Below, one piece after another: positions 45,850 to 57,994 of a DNA stretch of 61,420 bases; within the stretch, counting starts at the first letter, position 1; every line of letters begins with the position of its first letter. Source of the DNA: Branchiostoma floridae (Eukaryota > Chordata > Leptocardii > Amphioxiformes > Branchiostomatidae). The stretch covers positions 10,899,252 to 10,960,671 of the forward strand of contig NC_049990.1 of the NCBI RefSeq assembly GCF_000003815.2. The letters are read 5' to 3'. The notes under the pieces are model-generated. The model was not told the DNA's origin. It saw only the letters and a program-made list of their open reading frames with translations, and did no database searches. The position numbers and the translations under genes were made by a program.

Positions 45850-46439
45850 CTTGGTTCTACTATAACACAAAACACATCAAATCAAATTCACTACACGGAC
45901 AAACACACTTTCCTTACATCAATACATGCTTTAAACATGTTATTCCATACCTATATGCAAAAAGGACCCAAAATGGAAAGGTACTTTTGACCGATAAACA
46001 AACGTATATACTTTAAGTACGCACTTAGACGAACCTTCCAGAATAAAAAGTACACCTTATCTGATACGTATATATACAAAAAGAATCGCGTAAAACAACG
46101 TAACCTATCTAAAAATGTAACAACAAAGGATTTACAAAACTGTGAAAGCGGGAAAGACGTCTACTTTGAATGGGCGAGCCAAACAAAATGATCTGACTCA
46201 CACACTGGGAGGTGGTGGGTTTACTTGCAATTATTGACGTCATATTTAAAACCAGGCACAAAACTACCGTCATTATGAAATTATAAGTGTTGTATGTAAG
46301 TTTCTGCATCATTTGCTCCAGACTAATTATGATCTACAAATAGACAAATGACCTTTGTTAGACAGACAGTAGTCTTTATTCTGTATCGCCTACACTGGAG
46401 ACAGGGCATAAGCTCCCGCATATCTCGGTAAATGTTATT

Positions 46440-47640
46440 CCATTGTACATTGTACATTGAAAGGGGCTGATATGAGTCCATTGCCATTTTTAGAGACATT
46501 TTGACAAAATGTTCACGAATATTTAGTGGTGAGTTTCAATATAAAGCTCTTCTAGTTCAATAAACATGATGATGATTAACGTTCTTTTAATCATATATAC
46601 AATTAATCAACCCACATCCTGCTAGAGCGGAGATCTCGCTACGACTGTGATGCGACGTAAAATTTAACAGATAAATCAAATGATTTGATTGATAAGAATA
46701 TTTATACTTTGTGTGTTTTGTCTGTTCAATCACGCTTTAACAGCTCAATATATATTTTGATTTTATAGTTAATGCGTACACAAATCCAATGTAGTGGCGC
46801 CGTGTGTGGCGTAACTGGTAGAGTGTTCGGCTCGGAATCTAAAGATCCCGAGTTCGATACCCGACGTTGTGCCCTCTGGAAAGGCACTCAGACGACTTTC
46901 TTCACTCCACCAAGGTGTAAAAATGGGTACCTGACTTCGGTCAGGGAGGTACAAGAAAAGACTACCTTTACCTTCTGTCAGTACTGTGTATGTGGAACAG
47001 TTACTGCTAATATAAAGTCATTAACTGGAGGGCAGTGACACATTGTCCACGTCTGTCTAAAAGCAAAGAAAAATCAAACATAGGTCGCGGCGAGATTACA
47101 CCGCGATCATCTTCTGTGTAATGGGGTCCTTAGGGGGATTGCAGGTGTTCACAGCTTTCAGATAAAGATGTGTATCGGAATACCCCTAGGAATCCATTGA
47201 CAATAAAACTGGTTTTCTTTCTTATCCATGCCTTTTGCATTTTTTTCACAGATACCATTTTACCTGTTATTTTATGACACAGCTGAAATTTGTTACAACT
47301 GTCTATTAACTTAAGAATTAAGGTGTGAAGACATTCAATTATGACGCACCCAGTCCTCCATTACTTCCGACACATTTCACACCTCGGCTGTCCGGCCGGG
47401 GAATTAAAATTAGAATTAAAAGGAAATGCCGCGTAATGCTCGGGTACAGGCGTTAAATATTATGACCAACTGTGTGTTATCAATACCCTTTATTTTAGTG
47501 ATAAACCTAAGATTCAATTGTGATCTCTCATATACTATGGCAAAACACTCTCACATACAATATTGGCAAGCATTCGAGCAAATATATTACAGCCGATATT
47601 TTCTATGGTTTAAGCTGCTTGTTCAGATGTTTCAAGATTT
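46440..47640. repeat. local duplication copy 1 in the EF-7 5' intron
   Basis: It shares TGATATGAGTCCATTGCCAT (46469 and 47705), GTGAAGACATTCAATTA (47325 and 48089) and nearby blocks with 47680-48400, in the same order. The copies differ in length, mainly because copy 1 contains a SINE. Confidence 0.7.
46780..47040 (+). mobile_element. tRNA-derived SINE inserted in duplication copy 1
   Basis: A-box TGGCGTAACTGGTAGAG (46807-46823) and B-box GAGTTCGATACCC (46850-46862) at tRNA spacing. A body follows with AAAAATGGGTACCTGAC and TTCGGTCAGGGAGGTACA. The cloverleaf does not close into a functional tRNA. Copy 2 of the surrounding duplication lacks it. Confidence 0.75.
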
Positions 47641-47679
47641 TGGCAGATAGCTATCTGATCAGATATAGGGCTAGAAGTT

Positions 47680-48400
47680 ATTCAATTGTACATTAAAAGA
47701 AGGTGATATGAGTCCATTGCCATTTTTAGACAATTTGACGAAATGTTAACAAATATTTAGTGCCTTAAAGTTTGTAGTTCTACAGATTTAGAACTACAAA
47801 CACAAACACAAACACAAACACCAAAATACAGTATTCTTGGCGGAGGTAAGTCAGAATGCCCCTGGGCATCCATTTTCAACGGCTCAGACTGTTAAATTGT
47901 TGATTAGTAATGATAATAAAGAACGATAACATCTACTGTTGCCAAACAACCACTACAAACAACGATTGTCTACAAACACGCTTGAAGTGGATTTTTCACA
48001 GTTGCTACTTTCACCACCTGTGTTTTCCGACACAGTTTCCCCTTAAGTGAACACCATGACACCTGTCGAACAAGAAGTAAGGCGTGAAGACATTCAATTA
48101 AGACCCAATTACATCCGACAAATTTCACACGTTCGATTGTCTGGGGAATTGGGGAGTGTCGTATAATGCTTAGCTACAACTTCATAGTATGACCCATCGC
48201 GCCCGATTGTATGAAAACGTCTTACTTACTGATAAATGTGAAAGTACGATCTCACACAAACAATACATTGTAATATACAATATAGACATGCAATCAGACA
48301 AGTGTATCTTAATTCTAAGCTTGTTTCTGACATTGCCAGATTTTTGGTAGCAAGCCAAAAAGACTGACCCCGTATTACTAGTACAATGTTTAAAAAACGG
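47680..48400. repeat. local duplication copy 2 in the EF-7 5' intron
   Basis: Partner of 46440-47640. It also contains a short (CACAAA)n tract at 47797-47822. Confidence 0.65.
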
Positions 48401-49048
48401 AGATACGCTGTTAAGGCTCTCCGAAAATAGGCTGCATTCTAGCAGGTGACATGAGTACATCCTAAGCTTAAAAGCCGCTCGTATAGCGAAGACAAAGGCA
48501 GTGTTGATAGCGGAATGCAGCATACGCCAAGAATATATACGGTCTAGAGAGTTTGCTTATTGCTTTTTTCTGTTCCGCATTGTTAGGGGAGTTACGGAAA
48601 CTTGTACGAGGTCAAACGAACCATTTTCTTTTAAACAAAGGACATTTAGAAATGCTAGGTTCAACAATGTCCGAATGAGATATGTTCGTAAGGATATAAC
48701 TTTGTGGTAGAGAGTAAATTGAGTGTTCACAGTGGTTTTAAGTTCGCTGTCGAAACGTCTATATATGCTGGGTTTTTACTGTAAAAGGAGAAATGTTCGC
48801 GTTGGAGACAAGTTCGCTTGGGAATCACCGTTAAAAACATTTACCCTTTTAAAGTACGCTTTGACCCTACAGTCGACAAATTAATGAAAGAAACAAAATA
48901 CCTAAATTTACACAACTTACGTCTAGCCAGTATAGACTAACAGATCTATATGATTCATTCTACAGCCACTGTAACTAAGCTGTAACATGTTTTGAAAAAT
49001 TCCGGACTACACGAGCACATGTGACATAACGTGGTCAGACTGACTCAC

Positions 49049-49205
49049 CTTGGAAAGTGCAGGTAATTGAGAGTGGATAGAACGCACCGATTTGCCGCCG
49101 AGTCAAGTGAAGAGAGAGAAATGTCACGCCGTGTCTTGTCCACAGGTTCTACTGATGGGTGTGCTTGTGTATGAGTCACCGACTGACCAATTATCATAAC
49201 AAACC
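49049..49205 (-). other. putative 5' untranslated exon of EF-7
   Basis: The minus strand has CTTTCCAAG/GTGAGTC as a donor at 49048/49049. A TATA box lies upstream at 49234-49240, which would put the start near 49205. Linking it to EF-7 needs an intron of about 3.2 kb. Confidence 0.5.
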
Positions 49206-49233
49206 TGTGCATAAGTCTTCTAGCCGACAGTGT

Positions 49234-49240
49234 TTATATA
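49234..49240 (-). promoter_or_regulatory. TATA box, candidate EF-7 promoter
   Basis: The minus strand reads GGGGCTATATAAACACTGTC, a good TATA match with GC-rich sequence just upstream, placed correctly for the predicted untranslated exon. Confidence 0.55.
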
Positions 49241-49720
49241 GCCCCTCCCCCTGTCCCGTATAAAGCTCGGGAGCTTATGTCGTACGATCCCTTTACGACA
49301 GAGAATTGAACATATTTTTATGACAGTCGTAAAAATGATGCTTTAAAGTAATGCAGTTGTATGATGGAAAAGTTTTCTCTGTCCGAAAGCAGAAGTTTGC
49401 ATGCATGGCCTCGCTACGATTTGAACACAAATATTACCCCGCCTTAAAGCTAACGATTGGAACTACTTAGCCTCCGAGCCTCGAGCTATTTACCTAGCTC
49501 AAAGAGAACAATCTTTTCTTTCAAACTTTTACAACCAATCACACAGTCTTATATTGTGCTTTGTATTTTGCTGCCTTTATAATCATTGCGCGATTATGGT
49601 CGTCGTACGATTTTTGTCGTAAACGTAGGATCATGACAACTGTAACCGCAGTCAGTGGTCTGAGACAATGTCACAAGACAGCAGAAATTTGTACGGCACA
49701 TCCATGAATGTTCTTACTTC

Positions 49721-49750
49721 AAGCAAGGAGGTTATATAAGCTCCTTGCTT
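49721..49750. repeat. CAAGGAG-family hairpin
   Basis: Perfect 10-base arms AAGCAAGGAG and CTCCTTGCTT surround a short loop. It is related to the hairpins at 14960 and 15242. Confidence 0.55.
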
Positions 49751-50513
49751 CAAGCTTGCTGTGACTGTTGCAAACCTGGCGTACCGTACAAAGAATGTGC
49801 TCGGACCTTCACGCAACTCTGCGTTCAAGAAATCGTTCAAGCGTTCATGTTGATATGCACCTGTCAATGTAAGACATGTAGACAATTACGTCGGGAGGAG
49901 GGGGTAAATTGGGGATGATAGGTCTTACTCACTTAAATAGCTGTATTTAGTGGTATTTAGTCACTAATAAGCTCATTTCATACGTCACTTGGTAGACATG
50001 CTTGTTATTTCAGCAACTATCTTAAATCTCAAATCTAGAAATTATTTCCAACAACTGTATTTAAAGTCGACGCCATGGAATAATTTGGTTTGACAATAAG
50101 AAATTGTTATGTCCTGATAAATTACATACTTAATGACACGAATTCAGTCGGGAATTAGGACTTAAGACAACGTCAATCCTGTCCAGTAAGTTGTAAATCC
50201 CCAGGGAGTTACAAAATAAGCATGAGAAGAGAAGGATGTCACATGTTGTCGACATTTCCATGGCCACTCATGCGAGTTAAGCCCAAATGCCACAACACAA
50301 CGGCCTCACTGCGATCTAACTGTGATCTAAATTAACTTTTGTGTAACCATTGATTATTTCATAAGGAGAATATCGTGTAAAATGTAAAAGTTCGAAAAGA
50401 CAACAAAATATACAGAGTGCTACAATACATGATTCGTTTTTATCTATGAAACTTGTTGAGCGCTCTGTCAAAATTTTAGGTCGCAGCGCAACCTAATTGA
50501 CCGTAAGGTTGGT

Positions 50514-50717
50514 TCACACGTGCGTATATATTCAAGTCCGTATGACGTCCGTATGGAAGTGTTAGCCTCTATTAGGCTCCACAGGTTGCTGGAAAAATGA
50601 TAGAAATTGGCATGTTACGCATCTATATTTGTCCAATTCCTACTATTTCTACAGCAACCTGTGGAACCTGGTAGAGGCTAACAACTCCATATGGACTCCA
50701 TACGCACGCGTGAACCC
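50514..50717. mobile_element. foldback MITE
   Basis: Outer arms GGTTCACACGTGCGTAT and ATACGCACGCGTGAACC are inverse. Inner arms of about 50 bases (GTTAGCCTCTATTAGGCTCC and its inverse ending AGAGGCTAAC) form a long hairpin. Target duplication is unclear. Confidence 0.75.
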
Positions 50718-50825
50718 CCTGTAGGTATTATCTAAAAAAATTAAAAAAAAAAATTACGGGTCTTAGTGGCAAATGTGCAGATTTCGATACACTGGCAACA
50801 CCAAATCCGTAGGTCTTTTGGGCAC

Positions 50826-50960
50826 CCTTTCTGACAGATTAACCGTGAGGCTCGGTGGGCGTCACTTCACCGTCATGGGTGCATGGCGAGTATCGAACTC
50901 GGGATCACTGAATACAATGATTCAAACGCTCTAACCGTTGCGCCACACAAACACCCCTTT
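50826..50960 (-). mobile_element. tRNA-derived SINE head, minus strand
   Basis: The minus strand has A-box TGGCGCAACGGTTAGAG (50929-50945) and B-box CCGAGTTCGATACTC (50888-50902). The separation is slightly wide for a tRNA, and a flanking body supports a SINE reading. Confidence 0.6.
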
Positions 50961-51507
50961 TATATACTAGTACGTCCTGAAAAGTCGAGTTCAATTATGT
51001 CCATCCCCTACGATACCAAGCTCAGGTGCTCTAAGCTAGGGAACACTCAGTCTACAACATTGATGCGATATTTTCAACATCATATTAACATAGAATTATG
51101 AAATTTCACAATCGTACGCTACACACACTGACAAATGAATAGCAATAGAACCGAGACGATTTGTTTTTTAAGCATTTCTTTATTCCAGCTTGGGTGTCTA
51201 TCCAGACAGTGTATTAACCTGTGGTGACCATTATCTTCTATTCAATGTAGTCTAAAACCCTTGAAATTTCTCTTTAAAGTTCTTAGTGTTGAATGCAAAT
51301 ACGCGACACTATAGACACCTTAGTTTTAGTTGTAACAAATTTTACTCTGTTCACCTTTGATTATAAAGCCAGCTTGTAGATTTTAAGCATCGAAGAGCTG
51401 GATATGGAAGCTCAGAATGCTCAACTGTACGATTGTACACGCCAAAATATTGATCTTATAATTTATGACAGATCGCCAGTGCGAGCAAACGGTTACTAAC
51501 TTCGCTC

Positions 51508-52453
51508 TCACTGTTGCGTGATCATCTTAACGAACTCGTTGTAGTCGAGTTTGCCGTCTCCGTTTCTGTCGGCGACGTTCAGTAACTTCTCGCAGGACTC
51601 AGCGGACATGTTGATGCCGTGCACCTTCGACAGAGCCTCCTGCATTTCCTCCTTGCTCAAGACACCGTCACCGTTCTAGAAATGATCCAATACTTAATCT
51701 TTAATATTCATTATTACCTCCATAAAAATGTAGGTATTGTTAATAGGAATATAAGAAGCCAGAGGATCTGTTCTCCAGGGTTAGGGTTGGGACGTCTTTA
51801 AAGAATACGAAACATATGACTGAAATGGCGATGATATTCTTGTACAGTCTTACAAGAGATGAATATGAGACAAGCCAAGCCTGGCAAAGAATGGACTGGA
51901 TACTTAGTCCTGTGCTTTAGGAGCATGATTTTTTTTGCTGGATTTTTCTTATTTTCGACCTCACTCATTAGTAGTTTTGGGGTATCCAGAGGATGTCAGT
52001 GTGGCCTCAAATCTCAAAGGTCTGTTACAGCGTAAGCAAAACAAACAAACAAACAAACAAAAACCATTACCTTGTCAAACTCTGTAAACATCTTCTTCAT
52101 CTCCGCGGCCATTGCCTGGGGGTCCGCCATGGCCGTCTTGACCTGCTGCAGCACTTGGATGACGATGTTGAACTCATTCAGCTCCAGCTGACCATTTCCG
52201 TTCTGGTCACAGTCCTTGATGATTTGCTACAAGGAGAAATTCGTAAATGGGTGGACACGGAAGGTATACACTGTATAAATTATATAATATGCAGCAAAAA
52301 AGTCGCTTTAACGATGTAGAGTTGGAGAATAGTGGTGTATGTGCGCGTGTGTGTGTGTATGTGCATAAGAAAGAGACAGAGAGAGAGACAGGGAGACAGA
52401 GAGACATAGAGAGAGAGGGAGGTAAAAGAGACAGAGAAAGAGAGAGAACGAGG

Positions 52454-52484
<31 letters not shown>

Positions 52485-53144
52485 GTCTCCTGGCGGATTT
52501 CCTTAACACTGCAGCAGAATGGCGAAGACTTGTGCTGGAGACAACCATAGTCCCCGACCCTCCTGATGAGGATGGGACTAGGTGAGGTGAGGTGAGGCAG
52601 CAGAAATGTTTTGTATATTCTGTGCTGGGCAGTCGGGGTCTTAATCTTGATTGTTTTGGTGACAGATAACTTTTGATAGAAGGAAAAAGCAGTGTTGGTT
52701 GCACTTTGGTAACTTGTGACACGTCGGTATTTGTGTCGATGGAATGACGAATCAGAGCAAGGTATGACCAGATGAATCATTTCTGGTCGCTTCAAACAAA
52801 ATGACTTCAAACTACCCGTAGTAGGGTGCTTCAGTACACCATCATCCATAATATAGAAAGAACCACGTGACCATGAAGTATTTGATTGTCCACCATGTTT
52901 GATGGTTAAAGCTGAACGTCATCACGTATTGGCTTCATGATTTTCAATATAGATTTTGATTGGTGACTTTTGCCCTCTAGCTACAATTAAGCTGTGACGT
53001 CACATATATTCATATTCTTACCTCCACAAGATGTTCACACGGAGGAAGGCCGAACTCCTGCACCACCGCCTTCAGCTCTGTCGCAGAGATGGAGCCATCT
53101 TTGTTGACGTCATGCTTGTCAAAAATAGCCTGGATGTCCGCCAT
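51508..53144 (-). CDS. EF-8: four-EF-hand calmodulin-like protein, 3 coding exons
   Basis: Coding exons are 53022-53144 (41 codons, MADIQAIFDK), 52071-52226 (52 codons) and 51508-51675 (55 codons plus TGA), giving 148 residues. All four loops are canonical: DVNKDGSISATE, DQNGNGQLELNE, DKNGDGVLSKEE and DRNGDGKLDYNE. Single Cys residues occur at LPPCEH in exon 1, IIKDCD in exon 2 and AESCEK in exon 3. The acceptor TTGAACAG/AATCAAAATGG precedes the start, and a conserved untranslated exon donor lies at 54883. Intron 1 carries a (GA)n repeat and two interspersed repeats that EF-9 shares by descent, so they were in place before duplication. It should act as a cytosolic calcium sensor or buffer. 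Confidence 0.92.
52367..52490 (+). repeat. (GA)n microsatellite in EF-8 intron 1
   Basis: Purine-rich gagaga and gacagaga runs. EF-9 has a different microsatellite, (TAGA)n, at the matching position. Confidence 0.95.
52485..52530 (-). repeat. interspersed repeat fragment, CTCCTGGCGG family
   Basis: GTCTCCTGGCGGATTTCC then ACTGCAGCAGAA. It is paralogous with 58027-58060. Confidence 0.55.
52861..52912 (+). repeat. interspersed GATGGTTAA repeat in EF-8 intron 1
   Basis: CACGTGACCATGAAG, then TTGTCCACCATGTTTGATGG. It matches the family at 10072 and 24482 and the paralogous copy at 58258. Confidence 0.55.
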
Positions 53145-54882
53145 TTTGATTCTGTTCAAGAACACATTGAATCTTTGATGACAATGCTTGTCTGCATTTT
53201 CTAAAAATAATCACAATTAGTATATACCTAGCGGTAGTAACATACAATGACAGACCTAGTAAGAATAAGTTTTCTTTGAGAGAAAACTGTGTACGTATGA
53301 TTTTTAAAGCCCTATTATGTAACATTGGGACAAAACCTAAAGTGGATTTTCCTGTTTTGACTCACCAGTACTCGTATTGTTGTTAACAACAAAGGGATTC
53401 ATTTTAAGATGGTTTTAGAAAACCAGCGAACCTTATGCAGCTCTTTTATGTATAACGTTAGTTCACAAACACATTGGAATACGAAATAATGATGCAAGTT
53501 CTGTATGCTAAATAGTGGCTGTACATGTCATTTACGCGAAGAGTCTTTTTGTTCTTGTGAATTCAATTATCTTTAATGTATGGCCCAAAATGTTGCATAA
53601 CGGGGCTTTAATTTGCCGTTCTTTTGTCCGAAAGAGACTGAACTTTACACGCCTTGATTACACAGCTGACCTCAGACCTTTCCCACCCTTAACACATTGG
53701 AAAATCGGTGAACCACAAGATTGTGATTACTTCAGCTACATTAATTTTTTCTACACGACTGCAAGACAGGATGGCACATGGAAGTCTCTTTTAAGGTGGC
53801 CTTCTGAATGACCTCACCAGATAATTGTGTTTTCCACGTCACTGTGTTTCTGCCTGATCAGTATGATACCATTATCTGATTCTACTCACACATGTCTATC
53901 AAGGAGACGCCCACTGGTGTTTTCAAGTCGACATGGAACACGCCCCCTAAAACCCCGGGTTCTTCTCTGCCATTTAAATTCTATCTATCGCTATTTGATA
54001 CGAGTGTTGTGTTTTTTTTGTTTGTATATGGATGTTTTCGTCATAAAATATTGATAGTCACGTCAAGTCAACTTAACGTCACGTATGGTGCTACTATGGA
54101 TTAAAGAATCAATGAAATTTGTCATATCAACCCGTCCACAGATTCCACACACATAGTAAATGGCAGAACAAACTTCTCTGTCAATGCCAGCAGCTATTTC
54201 TACTTATACAAGTATCTCTATAATCTATAACTTCTATGGAAGGACACAGTAAGACACCGTACCGTGTTGATTACCACACAAATCTCTAATGGAGTTTCAC
54301 TACAATTGCAACAATAGTATTTACCGGACACAAAATCACAAGTCGTGTGATTTTTCTTCGTAGTAGATTTTCTAGTGAACCCTTGTCAGAGCCGACCGTC
54401 GACAACCATTTAAAAAAAATACATAATTTTGCAAAGATTGCGTCAAGTTTTGTCATTGTGTGACTAAGGAAGTTGTCTACATATTAACCTCCTCGATATG
54501 ACCAATGTGAACAGGAACAGACCCTACATAAATTTTACGAGCAAGGAGTTCTTTAAGCCTGTGATGACGCTAGTACGCCTTTATCTGTGGGTACACATGA
54601 CCGCTGTATTAAAAAATAACAGGGTCTTTAACGTTAGAGATATCAAATCGACGCAATTTCAAACTACCATCTATCGATATTCAGTTTTTAGATTCAACGG
54701 GTATGATTTACTAGCAGGATAGATGTCAACTAGCGTCAATATAACCAACTGAAGCTATAAAATCCTTTATATTATGGCCTGGACATGACATTTTAGGGTA
54801 ATCTCGATATGTTTCTCACCGTATGAAATAATTTAGCAAAATGGCATGATCATAACGGCAAAGATAGAAACAAAGGCCTTAC

Positions 54883-54960
54883 CTCGGGTTCAATAATGAT
54901 CGTTTGGGTAGACAGAGATACCAACTGAAGACAGATGTCCCTGACTTGTCTCGATAAAGG
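54883..54960 (-). other. putative 5' untranslated exon of EF-8
   Basis: The minus strand has TTGAACCCGAG/GTAAGGCC as donor. The segment upstream (ACAAGTCAGGGACATC and flank) is conserved in unit D at 60773-60840, where the donor is AACCAG/GTATGT. Conservation of both donor and exon body supports a real exon. Confidence 0.5.
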
Positions 54961-55162
54961 GTAGGAGTCGAGTGACAAATTCGTCTTAGGCTCCACGTAG
55001 GCAAGTTATCTGGGTGTGGTGGACTTACATGTAATAGAGTGGAACAAACCTCCAGAAAGGTGTTGAAGGTTACACGTGGTGTCTATCGTAGACAATTATA
55101 ATTGCAAGAAAAAGGTCAGTCAATGCAGTGCGCATGTGACAACAGACTTTAGTAGAATCTTA

Positions 55163-55402
55163 AGGCGATATCTCACTGCACTTGGGGCACCTGTGCGGCA
55201 CTGCGGAGTTCGAAAGATACTCAACGAATTTCAGAGATAAAGAACGGATTTTCTTACGTTTTGTGTTTTTTTGGTTGTTTTCTAAATCATACTTCTACGT
55301 AATATCTAGATTATACAAATCAGAGACAATAACACAACAGTACCGCAGTGAACGAACCCCGCAGTGTCGCACCGGTGCCGCAAGTGGAGTGAGATACCAC
55401 TT
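55163..55402. mobile_element. Harbinger-like MITE, copy 2 (240 bp)
   Basis: Inverted termini of about 45 bases read ATCTCACTGCACTTGGGGCA on the left and, inverted, ATCTCACTCCACTTGCGGCA on the right. TTA flanks both ends (55160-55162 and 55403-55405). Unit D reads uninterrupted through the same point (AGAATCTTAGAATGTAAAG near 61035), a clean empty site with one TTA. Same family as 29529-29774. Confidence 0.9.
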
Positions 55403-55439
55403 TTAGAATGTAAAGATGAGCCTTTTTATACCCTAATCA

Positions 55440-56440
55440 GTGCTCACCATATGTAACAAGACATAAAGGCCACTTCAAAGTGTGGCCCGAAGGTCACTGC
55501 AAGGTTACGTGTTTCACGAAAATGTTGTAACAACATCTCTTCTGTCAGACATTCACATGTGATATTATGTGTAAATGTGTCCAAGGTATTTAATTCCTTG
55601 ATATGTTACCAATCGATTTTTTTATAGACAGGAGTGTTACATGGAATAACAAAGAGTGCCCTAAAGACCTCGAACAGGAGAAGAAAGAAAAAACAGTCTG
55701 GTGGCTTTCTATATCTACAGACAGTGACTCGTATAAACTGTCGTATGTTTTAAACATGTCTCAAATACAAAGGTGACTTTAATTCCGTATAAAGTAGCCC
55801 ATGTGTGGATGCCTTAACTACTGTCCCGTTTGAGATAGTATATTGTCCACTCAAAAGTGTGTTGTACATTTCATCATACGAAGGGTCAAGGCCATTGAAA
55901 GTACACAAATATATAGAATTGTAGCTTATGGGCGACTCCTAGTGGTTGATGTTATAATTGCACAAATAGGATATCGTTAATTTTGTCCACCATTTCCAAG
56001 TGATTGCCGTTGCCTGTTGTAGGCTTTTGAGATGAATGAGGTGTGAATTTGTGCTAGGAAAACGTTATGATAATTACTGAAATAAAATGCACATGACTTG
56101 TGTGGTTGCATCAGGACTGATATATTGCATTATGCTAACATGACAATAGCTAATGATATTTTAAGAAATAATCACCCAAAATGAATTATTACATCATTTA
56201 TGGACAATCATTAACAGAAACTAACGTTGATGCAGAAATACAGAATGTTCCATACCGTTATATTCCATACATATTGAATAAAGAATCGCAAAGTGAACGA
56301 TTTAAAAAAATGACATCATTGAAAATTGAACTCCATTGTATATCATGGAAGTGTTGACCTTTTAGTACGTTTTTAGGTTTTTTTCCGTACGTTGCATGGT
56401 TCCTTACGCACACATGTTTTCGTATTCCAATTGTTCAATG
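55440..56440. other. intergenic sequence of unit C
   Basis: No exon was seen. Parts match unit D (61060-61110 and 61318-61420). Confidence 0.4.
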
Positions 56441-56681
56441 AGACATCAGGTATAATTTCTTAAAATGTTGAATGCATATATGCGAAAAAAACACCATATT
56501 TTTAGCTGTATCAAATTTTACTCAGGTCTTAGCGATTAAACCGGCTTGTAGATTTTAAGCGTCGTGGAGCTGAATGCGGAAGCTAAGAATGCTCACCTGA
56601 ACGATTATACAATCATGTCGAAGCATTGATTCTAATTCATTCCGGATCGCCAATGTAAGCAAACCCTTGCTAGCTTCACTC

Positions 56682-57950
56682 TCACTTATTCACGAGCACG
56701 TTAACGAACTCGTTGTAGTCGAGTTTGCCGTCTCCGTTTTTGTCGGCGACGCTCAGCAACTTCTCGCAGGACTCGGCAGACATGCCGATGGCCTCCTGCA
56801 TACCCTCCTGTAACTCCGCCTTGGTCAGGAAACCGTCACCATTCTGAAATCATCCAATGTGTGTGTTATTTTTACAAAGAAAAGTAAATAAAGTACACAG
56901 TGGTGTCGCACTCAAGCAAACTGGCTTATATCAACGGCACCACTGGATAAAACATTATACATGACATATAACAGAAAACAAGTAAACGGGAACGTCTGAT
57001 GTACAGGAAAAGTGTTAGACAATTAAATTACAACGAGAGAAAAATAGCTGACATTGGTCATAATAGTGAAAATACTAGAAAAAGATACCTGTGGACACGC
57101 AATATAAATTAGTTATGAAAACGTTTGGTTTCAGATAGGTATTGCTGAGATTTGACAATCTGGGCGTTGGTTTTAGACGATAATAAGGGGGACCATTTAG
57201 AAATTGCGAGCTAGACCAATCCAGAAATACTCCCACTGAAAAAACATGGCCTTTTGGCAACCCAGTCCAAAATTGAATTTAACAAAAAGTCCCTCACTCA
57301 TGAATGGACTCTTCCAGATAACACCAGGGTCGCTGATTGGCTGCGGAATCCTCCTCAGGATATTGATTCAGGCTAGGTCACTGGCTGCTTCTTTAATTAA
57401 GTTATAGACCTGCAGGATTCCTTCCCGGTGCGAGTGCTTCAAATATTACCGTCTAGTCTTACTGGAGACTGGAGACCAGATCCACAGACAAGCAAAATTC
57501 TGATTGACCAGGTATATGCTCTTGGGCCACATGTGGCCACAGTTTTTTCACAACTGGCGAAAATCAATGCGCGCTCGGAAGTCATCCATAAAATTACGCC
57601 AGTGTGACCTAATGTACAAAACTGATGCGGTACACGTAAAGAAGGTTTTTCGTTTAATTATGCCAGACAAAAACACTAACGTTATATTAGAATATTCAAT
57701 ACCTTGTCAAATTCTTTACACACATCCCGCATATTTGCGGCACTTTTCTCAGGATCCTCCAGGGCGACCGCGGCCTCCTGCAGTACCTTGATGACGGTTT
57801 TGAACTCATCCAGCTCCAGCTTCCCATTGCCGTTCTTGTCACACTCCTTGATGAATTCCTACCAGAAGATAGAATACAGAAATTCGTAAATGGAAGGACA
57901 CGGAATGTGTACATATGCAGCAAAAGAGATAGATATAGATAGATATAGAT

Positions 57951-57994
<44 letters not shown>

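Larger units (their letters stand above)
51286..56460. repeat. segmental tandem duplication, unit C (carries EF-8)
   Basis: It aligns with 56466 onward. Shared landmarks are GTTGAATGCA (51286 and 56466), TTGTAGATTTTAAGC, all EF exons, the intron 1 repeat GTCTCCTGGCGGA, the untranslated-exon donor (54883 and 60773), and ACGACTCCTAG...GTTGATGTT near 55930 and 61326. Offsets run about 5.2-5.5 kb, near 5.9 kb at the untranslated exon, and back to 5.4 kb where the MITE insertion in unit C compensates. Confidence 0.85.

Noticed and set aside
46793-46872. Possible functional tRNA gene
   Set aside because: A- and B-boxes are present but an acceptor stem does not close, and a SINE body follows.
48182-48523. 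Minus-strand frame of 113 residues
   Set aside because: It lies in a noncoding local duplication and the matching copy has no equivalent frame.
50888-50945. Possible functional tRNA gene on the minus strand
   Set aside because: Box spacing is wide and stems are imperfect; several similar heads in the window point to SINEs.
52207-52849. Overlapping minus-strand frames of 171 and 189 residues with Ser/Leu runs
   Set aside because: They translate the (GA)n microsatellite and the end of EF-8 exon 2 out of frame.
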